Shown here in pieces: positions 35,813 through 45,395 of a DNA stretch of 64,000 nucleotides. This DNA comes from Paracoccus saliphilus (lineage in GTDB: Bacteria > Pseudomonadota > Alphaproteobacteria > Rhodobacterales > Rhodobacteraceae). The notes under the pieces were generated by a model. That model was not told the DNA's origin. It was given only the letters and a program-made list of their open reading frames with translations, and ran no database searches. The position numbers were made by a program, and so were the translations under genes. Each line of letters starts with the position of its first letter. Within the stretch, counting starts at the first letter, position 1. The stretch covers positions 178,884 through 242,883 of the forward strand of contig NZ_CP067141.1 of assembly GCF_028553805.1 (NCBI RefSeq), written 5' to 3'.

Positions 35813-36229
35813 TCAATCAGGACAGATCGACTCGCCAAGCGCATTCAGATGAGCGATGGCAGAGATGCCGATGACCAGACCACCAAGCCCGCCGAGCAGA
35901 TTGACGGCAAGGACCGAGTCAATGAGATTCCTGGTAATGCCGTAAACAAGCGCATATCCGGCAATCATCGCAGGCACCGCAAATCCGGTGAGTGCAATGA
36001 AGCGCAGGAGCGGGTTCCTGGTAAAACCGAGCACCACGATCACAAGCGCGATCGCCAGCAATGCGGCGCCGATGGCGATTATGCCGGACAACAAAACACC
36101 GGATCCGCCGGCCCAAGCATATCGGGCGGCAGTGATGGCGACCATAACGGACAAGGCCCAGATCGCGAGATGACAGGCGATGACGCAGGCCACGATGGTT
36201 AACAAGATGGCAAGCAGGATCAGGGTCAT
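35813..36229 (-). CDS. Small membrane protein, unknown
   Basis: This 138-residue protein (start MTLILLAILLTIVACVIACH at 36229) is almost entirely hydrophobic, with four or five predicted membrane helices (for example IIAIGAALLAIALVIVVLGF and LRFIALTGFAVPAMIAGYAL). I recognise no family. It is divergent from a phosphatase/nuclease gene, with 226 bp between the starts that should contain both promoters. Confidence 0.65.
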   Translation of the reverse strand: MTLILLAILLTIVACVIACHLAIWALSVMVAITAARYAWAGGSGVLLSGIIAIGAALLAIALVIVVLGFTRNPLLRFIALTGFAVPAMIAGYALVYGITRNLIDSVLAVNLLGGLGGLVIGISAIAHLNALGESICPD

Positions 36230-36455
36230 ATGGAAGCCTCCGGACAGACGATTGAGGATCACGTCAGGCTGCCAAAGGATACGCTCCGCCTGTGACTATG
36301 CTGCTTCGCCGGTTCTTCGTTCAGAGATGAGACATCCTGCTGGCGCTCCCGTCAAGCGGGCTGGGTTGCCACCCGGCATCGTTTACGAGCTCCGCTTGTT
36401 ATGTGAAAGTTACATCATGGCCCGACAATCACGGGAGGTGATGGAGAGCGATATC

Positions 36456-37490
36456 ATGGCTGCGAAGGATGTCTCGTTCTGCTCGTTCAACCTGCTGAAC
36501 CTGCAGCTCCCCGGGAAATCTGTCTATACCGACAAGGACGGCTGGTCCGGCGAGGTCTATGACCGCAAGATCGATTTTACCGCAGGTATGCTTGCCCGCA
36601 TGGACGCCGATCTTTTCGGCTTCCAGGAGCTTTGGGCGCCAAAAGCGCTGGAGGAGGCGATAGACCGCGCCGGTATGGCCGAAAGCCATCTCCTGCTCGC
36701 GCCGCCCGATCACTCGGGCAATCGCATCACCTGCGCCGCCGCCATTCGCCGCGACCTGCTGGTGAATGAGCCCGAATGGATCGTGGATTTCCCGTCCGAG
36801 ATGGTGCTGCATTCGACCGGCGACGATCCACAGCAACCGGAAATCAGCGTGAACCTCGAGCGTTTCTCGCGCCCCGTGCTGCGATTGCAGCTTCGCCCGT
36901 CACCCGACACGCCGATCATCGAGGCCTTTGTCTGCCACTTCAAATCGAAGCGCCCGGCAGAAATTTACCGCGAGAAATGGTATGACCGCGATACGCATGG
37001 CGCGCATCGCACCGCCCTGGGCTATGCCCTCTCGACGATTCGCCGCACTGCCGAGGCCGCCGCGTTACGGGTGCTGATAACGGATATTGCCAAGAAGACC
37101 GAGACGCCGGTCGTGCTGATCGGCGACATGAATGACGACAAGGATTCCAACACGCTGAATATCCTGTCCGAGCAGCCGCGTTTCCTGACAGCGCTGTCGA
37201 CGGGCGGTGGCGACAATGCCCTCTACGCCGCGCAAACCCTGCAGGAATACCGCTCGGTTCGGGATGTCTATTACACCCATATTTACCAGGACCAGCATGG
37301 CAGCCTCGATCACATCCTGGTCAGCGAACAGTTCTACGACAATTCGCGACGGCGGCTGTGGCGTTTTGACGGGCTCCAGGTCGCAAATGATCACCTGAAC
37401 TGGGATGATCACAAGGACAGCGGCACCAATGATCACGGCATTATCCTTGCGCACTTCAAGTGGCAGCCCGCCCGGCAGGGGCTGGTTTAG
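36456..37490 (+). CDS. Endonuclease/exonuclease/phosphatase-family protein
   Basis: This 344-residue protein has all EEP-fold catalytic motifs in order: SFCSFNLLNLQ (Asn), FGFQELW (Glu, metal), VLIGDMNDDKDS (Asp/Asn) and GSLDHILVSEQFY (Asp-His), with NDHGIILAHF at the end. The substrate could be DNA or a phosphoester. I chose the ATG at 36456 because GGAGAG lies seven bases upstream. In-frame ATGs at 36441 and 36417 are less well placed. No signal peptide is seen, so it is probably cytoplasmic. It is likely cargo within the element. Confidence 0.88.
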   Translation: MAAKDVSFCSFNLLNLQLPGKSVYTDKDGWSGEVYDRKIDFTAGMLARMDADLFGFQELWAPKALEEAIDRAGMAESHLLLAPPDHSGNRITCAAAIRRDLLVNEPEWIVDFPSEMVLHSTGDDPQQPEISVNLERFSRPVLRLQLRPSPDTPIIEAFVCHFKSKRPAEIYREKWYDRDTHGAHRTALGYALSTIRRTAEAAALRVLITDIAKKTETPVVLIGDMNDDKDSNTLNILSEQPRFLTALSTGGGDNALYAAQTLQEYRSVRDVYYTHIYQDQHGSLDHILVSEQFYDNSRRRLWRFDGLQVANDHLNWDDHKDSGTNDHGIILAHFKWQPARQGLV

Positions 37491-37595
37491 ACGCGTACAT
37501 CGTTTCGGCTTTTCGTTGAAACACCCAAACGATGTAAGTTATTGTTTTTACGCATTTCCGGATACAAACCGGCATCCATTCTTGCTGGAAATGCT

Positions 37596-37913
37596 CTAGC
37601 TGCCCTGCATCCTGTCATGCGGTGCTTGAGAGAGGTCTCGGGAGGTATGAAACACCGCCAATATCGTCACCGTATCAACACCAACTTCGTAGACGATCAG
37701 ATAGGGCAGCCCCGTAATGCTCAGTTCCCTCGTCTCAGGATGGCGCCCCGGACGCCCCAAGGCTGGGAACTCGGGCAATCGCTCCGCTGCCTGGACGATT
37801 TCCCGATACACGTTCTCCGCGGAAGCGGGATTGTCCAATGCGATGTAATCCACGATATGCGCAAGATCGCGGGCAGCAGGCTCGGCAATACCGAGACGCT
37901 TCAACGCGTCCAA
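37596..37913 (-). CDS. RelE/ParE-family toxin
   Basis: This 105-residue protein has the ParE-type core AARDLAHIVDYIALDNPASA, then LGRPGRHPETRELSITGLPY and LIVYEVGVDTVTILAVFHTS. ParE toxins attack gyrase, RelE relatives cut mRNA; the sequence is nearer ParE. It overlaps the upstream antitoxin by 13 bases on the same strand, the usual antitoxin-first order, and probably stabilises the element. Confidence 0.92.
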   Translation of the reverse strand: MDALKRLGIAEPAARDLAHIVDYIALDNPASAENVYREIVQAAERLPEFPALGRPGRHPETRELSITGLPYLIVYEVGVDTVTILAVFHTSRDLSQAPHDRMQGS

Positions 37914-38164
37914 CCATGCCTGGCGGCAATTCCGGCAAACACCTCATCGGCAGGAACAACCTTACCCTCACGGGAAGCCGCAATCCCCTCCTCGATCCGT
38001 TCCATCTGCCAGGCGTTCGCCTCCAGATATCGCTCGATCGCTTGATTGACGATATAGTTGCGAGAACGGTCCATGGCATTCGCCAAGGCATCGATTTCGG
38101 CCACCTTGGCGGTGCGGATCGTGATCGGTTCGGATGCGGTGCGCTGCGCCATGTTGTGCTCCAT
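37901..38164 (-). CDS. Ribbon-helix-helix antitoxin
   Basis: This 87-residue protein has a CopG/ParD-like RHH domain (EPITIRTAKVAEIDALANAM, RSRNYIVNQAIERYLEANAW) and an extended C-terminal part that would wrap the toxin. The start may be 38164 (MEHNMAQ) or 38152 (MAQRTAS). It precedes and overlaps the ParE-like toxin and should repress the pair. Confidence 0.88.
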   Translation of the reverse strand: MEHNMAQRTASEPITIRTAKVAEIDALANAMDRSRNYIVNQAIERYLEANAWQMERIEEGIAASREGKVVPADEVFAGIAARHGWTR

Positions 38165-38228
38165 TGTAATCACTTGTAATCATAACATCGGCCACCGCTT
38201 ATTCCAAGCCATGCCCTCGGGCGGCGCA

Positions 38229-39140
38229 TTATGCGCCACCTCGAATTTCATGACCGGGATCCCCAGCTTGCGGGCCTTGTCGGCGAGCTCCAATGTAATC
38301 TGCATGACGCACCGTCGGTACGATCCCGAGCGAGGCGCAGCAGAAAGCCGCGTTCATTTCGGCCACGAGTTCCTCGAAGGCATATTTCTTCGTACCGAAA
38401 GCGCCGGAAAGGTCTCGGTTCAGCCGATGAGAGGCACCACTGGCATGACCCAGCTCATGCAAGACGGTTCTGTGCCAATTGATCGGCTCGAAATAGGCTT
38501 GCGGCGGTGGCACCTGCACATAGTCGAGGGAAGGCATATAAAAGGCGTGGTTCCCGCCGATGCGGAAATTTATCCCGGTGGCGTCGATCAGGGCCTCAAT
38601 CCTGGGCTCGATCACGCCGGGCGGCGGGGGCGGTGCCTCGAACGCAATCTTGTCGGGAAGCCCCTCGCATTGCGCCGCGTTGAACACGGTGAAGCGTTTC
38701 AGGAACGGGATGCTACCGTTCGACCGGGAATCGTTCCTCCGGAGCGACCCCTGACCGGTCTCAACTTTGCCGGTCTCGCGGGTTCGACGTTTCTGGTCTT
38801 TCGGCGTGAAGCGATCGGCATAGACGACGGTGGTGCCGCGCTCGCACTTGCGGACATTGCCGCCGAGCGACAGCGCCTGGCGAAAGGTCAGCCAGTGCTG
38901 GCTAGGAAAGCCTTGCTGAATGACGGCACCCCAGAGGATCAGCACATTGATCCCGGAATATTGCCGTGAAGTCGCCGCATTCTTCGGCATGGCAAGCGGT
39001 GCTTTCGCAGCACCCGTTCCCCAGGGCTGGGCCCAAGGCAGCCGCCCCTCCTCCAGTTCGGCAATGATCTTATCGGTGATATCGCCGTAAAGATTGCTAC
39101 GAGAACTACCTGTGCGGATGGCACGTTTCTGTCTGGTCAT
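38229..39140 (-). CDS. ArdC-like antirestriction / zincin protein, altered C-terminus
   Basis: The 303-residue protein has an ArdC N-terminal ssDNA-binding domain (LYGDITDKIIAELEEGRLPW, AMPKNAATSRQYSGINVLIL) and a zincin-like metallopeptidase domain with HELGHASGASHR. ArdC proteins protect incoming DNA against restriction. The usual continuation after VRHADYIG (a helix that normally leads to about 30 more residues) is replaced by the unrelated tail ARRQGPQAGDPGHEIRGGA. Another frame here reads ELADKARKLGIPVMKFEVAH, which looks like the end of a different gene, so a deletion seems to have joined ardC to a second gene's 3' part. Activity may be kept because the metal site is intact. Confidence 0.85.
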   Translation of the reverse strand: MTRQKRAIRTGSSRSNLYGDITDKIIAELEEGRLPWAQPWGTGAAKAPLAMPKNAATSRQYSGINVLILWGAVIQQGFPSQHWLTFRQALSLGGNVRKCERGTTVVYADRFTPKDQKRRTRETGKVETGQGSLRRNDSRSNGSIPFLKRFTVFNAAQCEGLPDKIAFEAPPPPPGVIEPRIEALIDATGINFRIGGNHAFYMPSLDYVQVPPPQAYFEPINWHRTVLHELGHASGASHRLNRDLSGAFGTKKYAFEELVAEMNAAFCCASLGIVPTVRHADYIGARRQGPQAGDPGHEIRGGA

Positions 39141-39421
39141 CGGGATGATCTCCGTGACGGGCGCCGGGAGCCACTCTCTCCGGCCTCCAACCCATCACGA
39201 AAACTCCACCCCATCCTAACTCTATCGGAAGGCAATTGGTCATCCAATCACGCTATAACGGAGCCATGCGCAACCGCAGCAAACGTCATCGACTCAAGCA
39301 AGCAATTGGGTTCCAAATTCTCGTCGCAAGAACGAAAAGGAAAAATAACGCGAACGTCCGTGTGCAATCTGCGCACACGAACCCCCTAGAACCGAGACAA
39401 TAGCAGAAGGCATCCACCGTT

Positions 39422-39547
39422 TTATGGTTCAGTACAAAGTTTAGCGTGATTAATCCCTCCGGTCAGGTCTGGAACAGTGTCGTTTGCCGTTTCCAGCAGG
39501 ATGACGAAAGATTGTTCTTCCTCTTGTTTGAACATGAAGCTGGACAT
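39422..39547 (-). CDS. Possible 41-residue small protein
   Basis: A short frame begins at 39547 (MSSFMFKQEEEQSFVILLET) after a good Shine-Dalgarno GGAGG four bases upstream, and stops at 39422. No family is recognised. The ribosome site is the main support. Confidence 0.3.
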   Translation of the reverse strand: MSSFMFKQEEEQSFVILLETANDTVPDLTGGINHAKLCTEP

Positions 39548-39573
39548 GCCGCCTCCGTACATTCAGACATAGA

Positions 39574-39597
39574 AAAGCCCCCTCAAAAGCGGGCTTT
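39574..39597. terminator. Bidirectional terminator-like hairpin
   Basis: AAAGCCC (39574-39580) and GGGCTTT (39591-39597) form a stem with A and T runs on both sides. It could end transcription in either direction between the ardC region and the small genes before the rfb operon. The rest of 39141-39821 holds no gene beyond short unrecognised frames, including a basic 45-codon one at 39266-39403. Confidence 0.6.
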
Positions 39598-39821
39598 GTG
39601 GTTGGAGTTGTCGGATTGATCGCGAACATCAGCCACCACTTATAACTGCTAGATGCCATTATAGGCCTGCGCTCCTCTGGTGGCCATGAAGGTGGCTGTC
39701 CCCCAGAGTGATCATGAGTGAAGGAATTCCCCCGAATATTCGGGGGAATTGGAGAATAGATGATTGGCAATCCTACTATAGTAACGCAAGTTCGCCGGCC
39801 TCCGTGGAGGGACGAGCTTGA

Positions 39822-39986
39822 TTAGCTTGTGCTTTCTGCAGCTTCGGCGTCAATTTTTTCCTTGAGTGCCTTGCGCTCTTCCTGAAGTGCTGAAAGCTCG
39901 GTCTTGAGACGCGCAAGATCCTCACGTTTGATAGTAATGCGGTGAAAAAGCTGGCGAAGACGCTTGTTATCGTTGCTAGACGTCAT
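39822..39986 (-). CDS. Small coiled-coil protein, unknown
   Basis: This 54-residue protein (start MTSSNDNKRLRQLFHRITIK at 39986) is preceded by AGGA eight bases upstream. It is one long charged helix with heptad-like spacing (EDLARLKTELSALQEERKAL). No family is recognised. The frame extends to 40061 but the inner start has the better ribosome site. Confidence 0.5.
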   Translation of the reverse strand: MTSSNDNKRLRQLFHRITIKREDLARLKTELSALQEERKALKEKIDAEAAESTS

Positions 39987-40094
39987 GTTGATGATCCTTT
40001 GTGTATAGGTCGATTCCGTTATCGACACTTCACCAATTAAAAAAATAATGGGTTGTTTCAAGTGAAGGTTCTGTTACCGGCGATGTTTCGCCAC

Positions 40095-40430
40095 CTCAAG
40101 AGTTTTGATATGGGATGGCCTCGCGACTGGCTTTGCAGATCGGCCGCCACGCCCATGTGCAGCAGTTCAACCACCTGCACAAGGCGCTGAAACGCCTCAA
40201 AGGCTATACCGCGACCCGGTCCTGCGCGACATCCGCCGCCTGCTCGACGACATTCCCGAGGGCCAGTATCGCGAGCGGGTTCTGGATGCGCTGCAACTGA
40301 CCAACCGCCTGCTGTCCAGAAGGCGACAAGCTCGGAGAAGGTCTACAGCCTGCAAACGCCCGAGGTGGATGCATCTCAAAAGGTATTGTCGCGCTCGCCC
40401 GCAGGCCGGCGGTGATCATGCATCACATGA
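40095..40430 (+). pseudogene. Degraded DDE transposase fragment
   Basis: Across two frames the plus strand reads HAHVQQFNHLHKALKRLKG, then RLLDDIPEGQYRERVLDALQ and EKVYSLQTPEVDAS, matching the middle of IS5-like transposases of about 440 residues. Start, catalytic residues and end are missing. It lies in the mobile-element scar before the rfb operon. Confidence 0.65.
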
Positions 40431-40738
40431 TGAGTGATGGCACCGAGTTCCGCTGGTCACGAGAAGCGTCAACGGCTGCCGCCTGATCGGAAAAACGAAG
40501 AAGGAGAACGCGAGGTTCCACCAACCGGTGGAAGGCAGGTCCTTCGCAGGACGATGGATGAGGCGAGTTCGCTTAGGCTCTAGTACCGATCACACATTGC
40601 GATCAGGACGACCATAAGATTCGTTCCACCTCATTCTTCTGATCCCATGGTGGGAGGGCGACATGCCGATCCCGAAGAGAAGCAAGGCCCCGCGAAAGAC
40701 GCCAGCCGACGGTCACACGGAAAGCTCGAAGACGCTTG

Positions 40739-40855
40739 ACTGCAACACGTCGAATAGAGAAGCCTGAACAATCTGACGCCAGCCGACGTGTACTTCGGCC
40801 GGGCAGAAGCCATTCTCAGACGACGAAAGGAGAGCAGCGAGCAGACCATCTGGTA
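40739..40855 (+). pseudogene. C-terminal relic of an IS3-family OrfB
   Basis: The plus strand encodes NLTPADVYFGRAEAILRRRK then a stop after EQTIW, the typical C-terminus of one IS3-type integrase-core transposase. Nothing else of that element is recognisable in 40431-40738. The 116 bases from here to rfbC should include the rfb promoter. Confidence 0.65.
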
Positions 40856-40971
40856 ACACCGCTTGCTGTATCGAAAGGCCCCAGCATAGAATGCACCAAC
40901 AACGAGCCAGATTCTCCGGGACCAATTAGGCCAACGTGTTCCAAAGCATCTGATGACGGACAGTCTGAACC

Positions 40972-41535
40972 ATGATAGAAATTGAAGAGACCGCGCTTCC
41001 CGGCGTATTGATCATCACGCCTCCACGCCATGCCGATGACCGTGGTTTTTTCTCGGAAAGCTGGAATCGGCAGAGCCTGTCAAAGGCAGGGATCGAGCTA
41101 CCCGATTTTGTCCAGGATAATCATTGCCTGTCTCATCAGTCTGGAACATTGCGGGGGCTGCATTACCAAGCACCGCCGCATGCGCAAGGTAAGCTGGTGC
41201 GCTGCGGGCGAGGGCGAGTGTATGATGTCGCGGTGGATGTGCGCGAAGGCAGCCCGACTTATGGACAACGGATCGGCGAGGAATTGTCCTTCGAGAATGG
41301 CCGACAACTATGGATTCCGGCGGGTTTCCTGCATGGATTCGTCACCCGCGAACCCGATACCGAAGTGATCTACAAATGTACCGCCCATTATGACTGTGCC
41401 TCCGACGGGGCGGTGTGCTGGGACAGTCTAGGGATCGATTGGGGCATCGCAGAGCCGGTTCTGTCTGAAAAGGATCGTGCTGCGCCCGCCTTTGCCGATT
41501 GGAAAACCCCATTCATCTATGAGGGCCATACATGA
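40972..41535 (+). CDS. rfbC: dTDP-4-dehydrorhamnose 3,5-epimerase
   Basis: RfbC (RmlC) performs the third step of dTDP-L-rhamnose synthesis. This 187-residue cupin-fold enzyme contains the active-site blocks [20 protein letters not shown] and [20 protein letters not shown], then [12 protein letters not shown] and [19 protein letters not shown]. It is first in a tight rfbCBDA operon and overlaps rfbB by four bases. Length is normal. Confidence 0.96.
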   Translation: MIEIEETALPGVLIITPPRHADDRGFFSESWNRQSLSKAGIELPDFVQDNHCLSHQSGTLRGLHYQAPPHAQGKLVRCGRGRVYDVAVDVREGSPTYGQRIGEELSFENGRQLWIPAGFLHGFVTREPDTEVIYKCTAHYDCASDGAVCWDSLGIDWGIAEPVLSEKDRAAPAFADWKTPFIYEGHT

Positions 41536-42569
41536 AGATTCTCATTACCGGGGGGGCTGGCTTCATTGGTTCGGCCGTGGTACGTTCGGCCGTCCGGCGC
41601 GGGCATCAGGTCGTTAACCTGGATGCGTTGACCTATGCGGCCAACCTGGCCAATGTCGCGGCTGTTTCATCCAGCGATCTTTATTACCTCGAACAAGCCG
41701 ACATTCGTGATCGCGATGTGCTCGAACAGATTTTTCGATCCTATTGTCCCGATGCCGTGATGCATCTGGCCGCTGAAAGCCATGTGGACCGTTCGATCGA
41801 CGGCCCGGATAACTTCATCCAGACGAATATCATCGGCAGCTTCAACATGCTGGAAGCTGCGCGCGCCCATTGGTTGCGCGAAGGCCGCCCCGAAGGGTTC
41901 CGCTTCCATCATGTCTCTACCGACGAAGTATTTGGCAGCCTGGGAGAGACCGGGCAATTCAATGAAGAAACGCCCTACAATCCGCGCAGCCCCTATTCGG
42001 CCAGCAAGGCGGGTTCCAACCATCTGGTACGGGCCTGGCACGAGACCTACGGGTTGCCGGTGGTTCTGACCAATTGCTCGAATAATTACGGCCCCTATCA
42101 TTTTCCCGAGAAACTGGTGCCTGTGGTGATCCTCAAGGCGTTGGCTGGTGAACCGATCCCAGTCTATGGCGATGGTGGCAATGTTCGTGACTGGCTCTAT
42201 GTCGAAGATCATGCAGATGCGTTGCTGCTCGTGCTGGAAAAGGGCCGGAATGGACGCAGCTATAATATCGGGGGCCAGAACGAGGTGAAAAACATCGATC
42301 TCGTGCGCATGATCTGCGAGCATATGGACACCCTCCGGCCGGAAGGCGCCCCCCATGATCGGTTGATCAGCTTCGTGCCTGACCGGCCGGGCCATGACAG
42401 GCGTTATGCCATCGACCCGAGACGCATCCGTGATGAGCTCGGTTGGCGACCTTCGGTTACCATCGAAGAGGGGCTACGCCGCACCGTGGAATGGTATCTC
42501 GCAAACAGCGACTGGTGGCAGCCGCTCCTGTCGCGCGAGGGAGTCGGTCGGCGGTTGGGAACGGCCTGA
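41532..42569 (+). CDS. rfbB: dTDP-glucose 4,6-dehydratase
   Basis: RfbB (RmlB) dehydrates dTDP-glucose, the second step of the pathway. The 345-residue extended SDR enzyme has the NAD motif [12 protein letters not shown] at its start, [29 protein letters not shown], and the catalytic [25 protein letters not shown] is also typical. The stop shares one base with the rfbD start. Confidence 0.96.
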   Translation: MKILITGGAGFIGSAVVRSAVRRGHQVVNLDALTYAANLANVAAVSSSDLYYLEQADIRDRDVLEQIFRSYCPDAVMHLAAESHVDRSIDGPDNFIQTNIIGSFNMLEAARAHWLREGRPEGFRFHHVSTDEVFGSLGETGQFNEETPYNPRSPYSASKAGSNHLVRAWHETYGLPVVLTNCSNNYGPYHFPEKLVPVVILKALAGEPIPVYGDGGNVRDWLYVEDHADALLLVLEKGRNGRSYNIGGQNEVKNIDLVRMICEHMDTLRPEGAPHDRLISFVPDRPGHDRRYAIDPRRIRDELGWRPSVTIEEGLRRTVEWYLANSDWWQPLLSREGVGRRLGTA

Positions 42570-43426
42570 TGGAAGGGCTTCTGGTCTTTGGCCGTACCGG
42601 GCAGCTTGCGCGTGAATTGACGCGATTGGCTCCCCGAGCGCAGTTTTTGGGGCGCGACGCAGCCGATCTGGCCGATCCGGCGGCCTGTGCGTCCATGATC
42701 AGGAACGCAAGCTGTACAGCTGTCATCAACGCGGCGGCCTATACGGCGGTGGACAGGGCTGAAAGCGAGCCGAAACGGGTCCAGCTGGTCAATGCTGATG
42801 CCCCTGCCGCGATGGCTCGTGCGACGGCAGAGAAGAATATTCCCTTTCTACATGTTTCGACTGATTATGTCTTCGACGGAACGGGGAATCGACCCTGGAT
42901 CGAGAGTGATCCGGCAGGTCCGCTTGGCATCTATGGCGCGAGCAAGCTGGAAGGAGAACGCAAGGTTGCGGCGGCAGGTGGGCAATCGGCAGTATTGCGG
43001 ACCTCATGGGTGTTTTCAGCACATGGGTCCAATTTCGTCAAATCCATGCTGTGCTTGGGAAAAGAGCGAAGCGAATTGAACATCGTTTCCGACCAGGTAG
43101 GCGGGCCGACACCTGCCGCCGATATTGCCGCCGCCTTGCTGGTCACGGCGCGTGCCATGCAAACAGACAGGGGCAAGGGCGGACTTTACCATTTTGCAGG
43201 CGCTCCCGATGTCAGCTGGGCGGGGTTCGCGCGTGAAATTTTCGCACAGGCCGGGCAGAACTGCTATGTGAGCGAGATCTCCACGGCGGACTATCCTACC
43301 CCGGCGCGGCGACCGGGTAATTCACGGCTGAATTGTGATCGCATCGCGGCGGATTTCGGTATATCACGGCCCGATTGGCGGGTTGGATTGGCCGGAGTTT
43401 TGGACAGGTTGAGAGGCAGCGCATGA
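42569..43426 (+). CDS. rfbD: dTDP-4-dehydrorhamnose reductase
   Basis: RfbD (RmlD) makes dTDP-L-rhamnose in the final step. The start at 42569 ([20 protein letters not shown]) overlaps rfbB by one base and gives 285 residues. NADPH motif GRTGQLA, VINAAAYTAVDRAE, STDYVFDG and the catalytic IYGASKLEGE are present. It overlaps rfbA by four bases. Confidence 0.95.
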   Translation: MEGLLVFGRTGQLARELTRLAPRAQFLGRDAADLADPAACASMIRNASCTAVINAAAYTAVDRAESEPKRVQLVNADAPAAMARATAEKNIPFLHVSTDYVFDGTGNRPWIESDPAGPLGIYGASKLEGERKVAAAGGQSAVLRTSWVFSAHGSNFVKSMLCLGKERSELNIVSDQVGGPTPAADIAAALLVTARAMQTDRGKGGLYHFAGAPDVSWAGFAREIFAQAGQNCYVSEISTADYPTPARRPGNSRLNCDRIAADFGISRPDWRVGLAGVLDRLRGSA

Positions 43427-44295
43427 CGCAACGCAAGGGCATCATCCTCGCAGGCGGATCGGGTACTCGGCTCTATCCGATCACCATGGGCCAATCGAAG
43501 CAGCTGCTGCCGCTTTATGACAAGCCGATGATTTACTACCCGATCACGGTGCTGATGCTGGCCGGTATCCGCGAGATCGCGATCATTACCACGCCCGAGG
43601 ATCAGGCCCAGTTCCAACGCCTTCTTGGTGATGGCGGTCAATGGGGGCTCCGCTTCGAGTGGATCGTGCAGCCCTCGCCCGACGGGCTGGCACAAGCCTA
43701 TCTGCTAGCCGAAGATTTCCTTGCTGGAAACCCGTCTGCCATGATCCTGGGTGACAATGTCTTTTTCGGCCATGGTTTGCCACAATTGCTGGAATCTGCC
43801 AATGCACGGACCGATGGCGGTACTGTTTTCGGGTATCGAGTCTCGGATCCGGAACGTTATGGTGTAATCGACCTCGACGATCAGGGACGAGTAAGTGGAA
43901 TTATAGAAAAACCCGCCCAACCACCTTCGTACTACGCAGTCACAGGGCTCTATTTCCTGGATGGCTCGGCTTCTCAACGTGCGGCACAAGTGACACGCTC
44001 GGAACGGGGCGAGTTGGAAATCACAGCGCTTCTGGAAAGCTATCTGGCCGAAGGTATTTTGACGGTTGAAAAGATCGGCCGTGGATTTGCCTGGTTGGAT
44101 ACTGGTACGCATGCCGATCTTCTAGATGCTGGCAATTTCGTACGTATCCTAGAAAACCGTCAAGCCATGCAGACCGGTTGCCCCGAAGAGATCGCCTATG
44201 AAAATAGGTGGATCTCTGCCGAAGAATTACAAGCCAGAGCAAAGTTGTTCTCCCAAAACAGACATGGCGCCTATCTTTCGGAATTGATCAATTGA
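43423..44295 (+). CDS. rfbA: Glucose-1-phosphate thymidylyltransferase
   Basis: RfbA (RmlA) forms dTDP-glucose, the first step. The 290-residue protein begins MTQRKGIILAGGSGTRLYPI, followed by SKQLLPLYDKPMIYYP, LGDNVFFGHG and the late FAWLDTGTHADLLDA. It ends the rfbCBDA operon. Rhamnose operons are carried by biofilm-linked plasmids in Rhodobacterales, which fits this replicon. Confidence 0.96.
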   Translation: MTQRKGIILAGGSGTRLYPITMGQSKQLLPLYDKPMIYYPITVLMLAGIREIAIITTPEDQAQFQRLLGDGGQWGLRFEWIVQPSPDGLAQAYLLAEDFLAGNPSAMILGDNVFFGHGLPQLLESANARTDGGTVFGYRVSDPERYGVIDLDDQGRVSGIIEKPAQPPSYYAVTGLYFLDGSASQRAAQVTRSERGELEITALLESYLAEGILTVEKIGRGFAWLDTGTHADLLDAGNFVRILENRQAMQTGCPEEIAYENRWISAEELQARAKLFSQNRHGAYLSELIN

Positions 44296-44412
44296 TCGCC
44301 TTACGAATAAACACTCGCCGATGGATCCACTTTCAACCGTGACCCGACCGGAACCCACCCGAGACATTATAGTGATGATGTCCTGCCCCGATACGGTGGT
44401 CCAGTTTCAATC

Positions 44413-45395
44413 TTAGTGCATGACGGGTCTTGGCGCTACGGTTTGCGTGGCCGGCGTAGCTGCGCCGGATGGCGGAGCCGGCCACTGCACGATCTCGGGG
44501 GCTGGCGGCCGGTAGCCCAACGATGAGTGCGGGCGTTTCGTATTGTAGTGGCGCCGCCAGGATTCGATGACGATTTTCGCCTCGGCGAGGCTGTAGAAGA
44601 TTTCACCGTTCAGGAGCTCGTCACGGATTTTCGCATTGAAGCTCTCGCAATAGCCGTTCTCCCATGGGCTGCCTGGTTCGATGTAGGCGGTCTTTGCCCC
44701 GACGGCGGCAATCCAATCCCGGACGACCTTGGCAATGAACTCAGGACCGTCGCCATTGTCGCTCAGACCAATGGCGCTCCAATGGCAACTCGGATCGAAT
44801 GTGCTCCGGAACGCCGCGCAGGATGAACTGGTCTGACAGCACATCGATGACATCGGTTGAATTGAGCTTGCGATCGACGCGGATCGACAAGCACTCCCGG
44901 GTGAACTCGTCAATAAGGTTGAGCATGCGGAACCTCCTCCCATCATGGGTCCGGCTCTCGACGACGTCGTAGGTCCAGACGTGGTTCGGGCGCTCTGGTC
45001 TCAGGCGGATGCAGGACCCGTCATTGAGCCAGAGCCGGCCCTTCTTTGGCTGTTTCTGCGGGACCTTCAGCTTCGTCGGGAAAACAGTCCCCCGGACTGT
45101 TTCCTGATCCTCCTCAGTCCCGCCGCCAGATCCGTTCGACACGCTTCACGTTCACAGCCCATCCGGCCTCTCGCAGCAAGGCCGTGATGCGGCGGTAGCC
45201 ATAGCGCCCATACTGGCTGGCGAGTGCGATGATATCCGCGGTCAGCGCGTCTTCATCGGCCCGCTTCCGCGGCACTTTCCGCTGTGTCGAGCGGTGCTGG
45301 CCGAGAACCCGGCAGGCAAACCGTTCCGAGACCCGGAACTTCTGCCTGACATGATCGACGCAGGCACGGCGGCGGGCGGGGCTCAGAAGTTTCAC
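44413..45395 (-). pseudogene. IS3-family OrfB transposase, disrupted by two short insertions
   Basis: The N-terminal part runs from 45395 (LSPARRRACVDHVRQKFRVS) to ERIWRRD, where extra sequence of about 45 bases brings a stop and a frame change. The middle part (KGRLWLNDGSCIRLRPERPN) continues to GVPEHIRS, where about 30 extra bases follow, including two GCCATTGG copies. The last part (GPEFIAKVVRDWIAAVGAKT, WENGYCESFNAKIRDELLNG) ends normally at 44413. All DDE segments exist but not in one frame. Confidence 0.85.

Noticed and set aside
39141..39600. Attachment site of the conjugative element
   Set aside because: No tRNA 3' end or direct repeat matching the other flank (about 12200) was recognised by eye.
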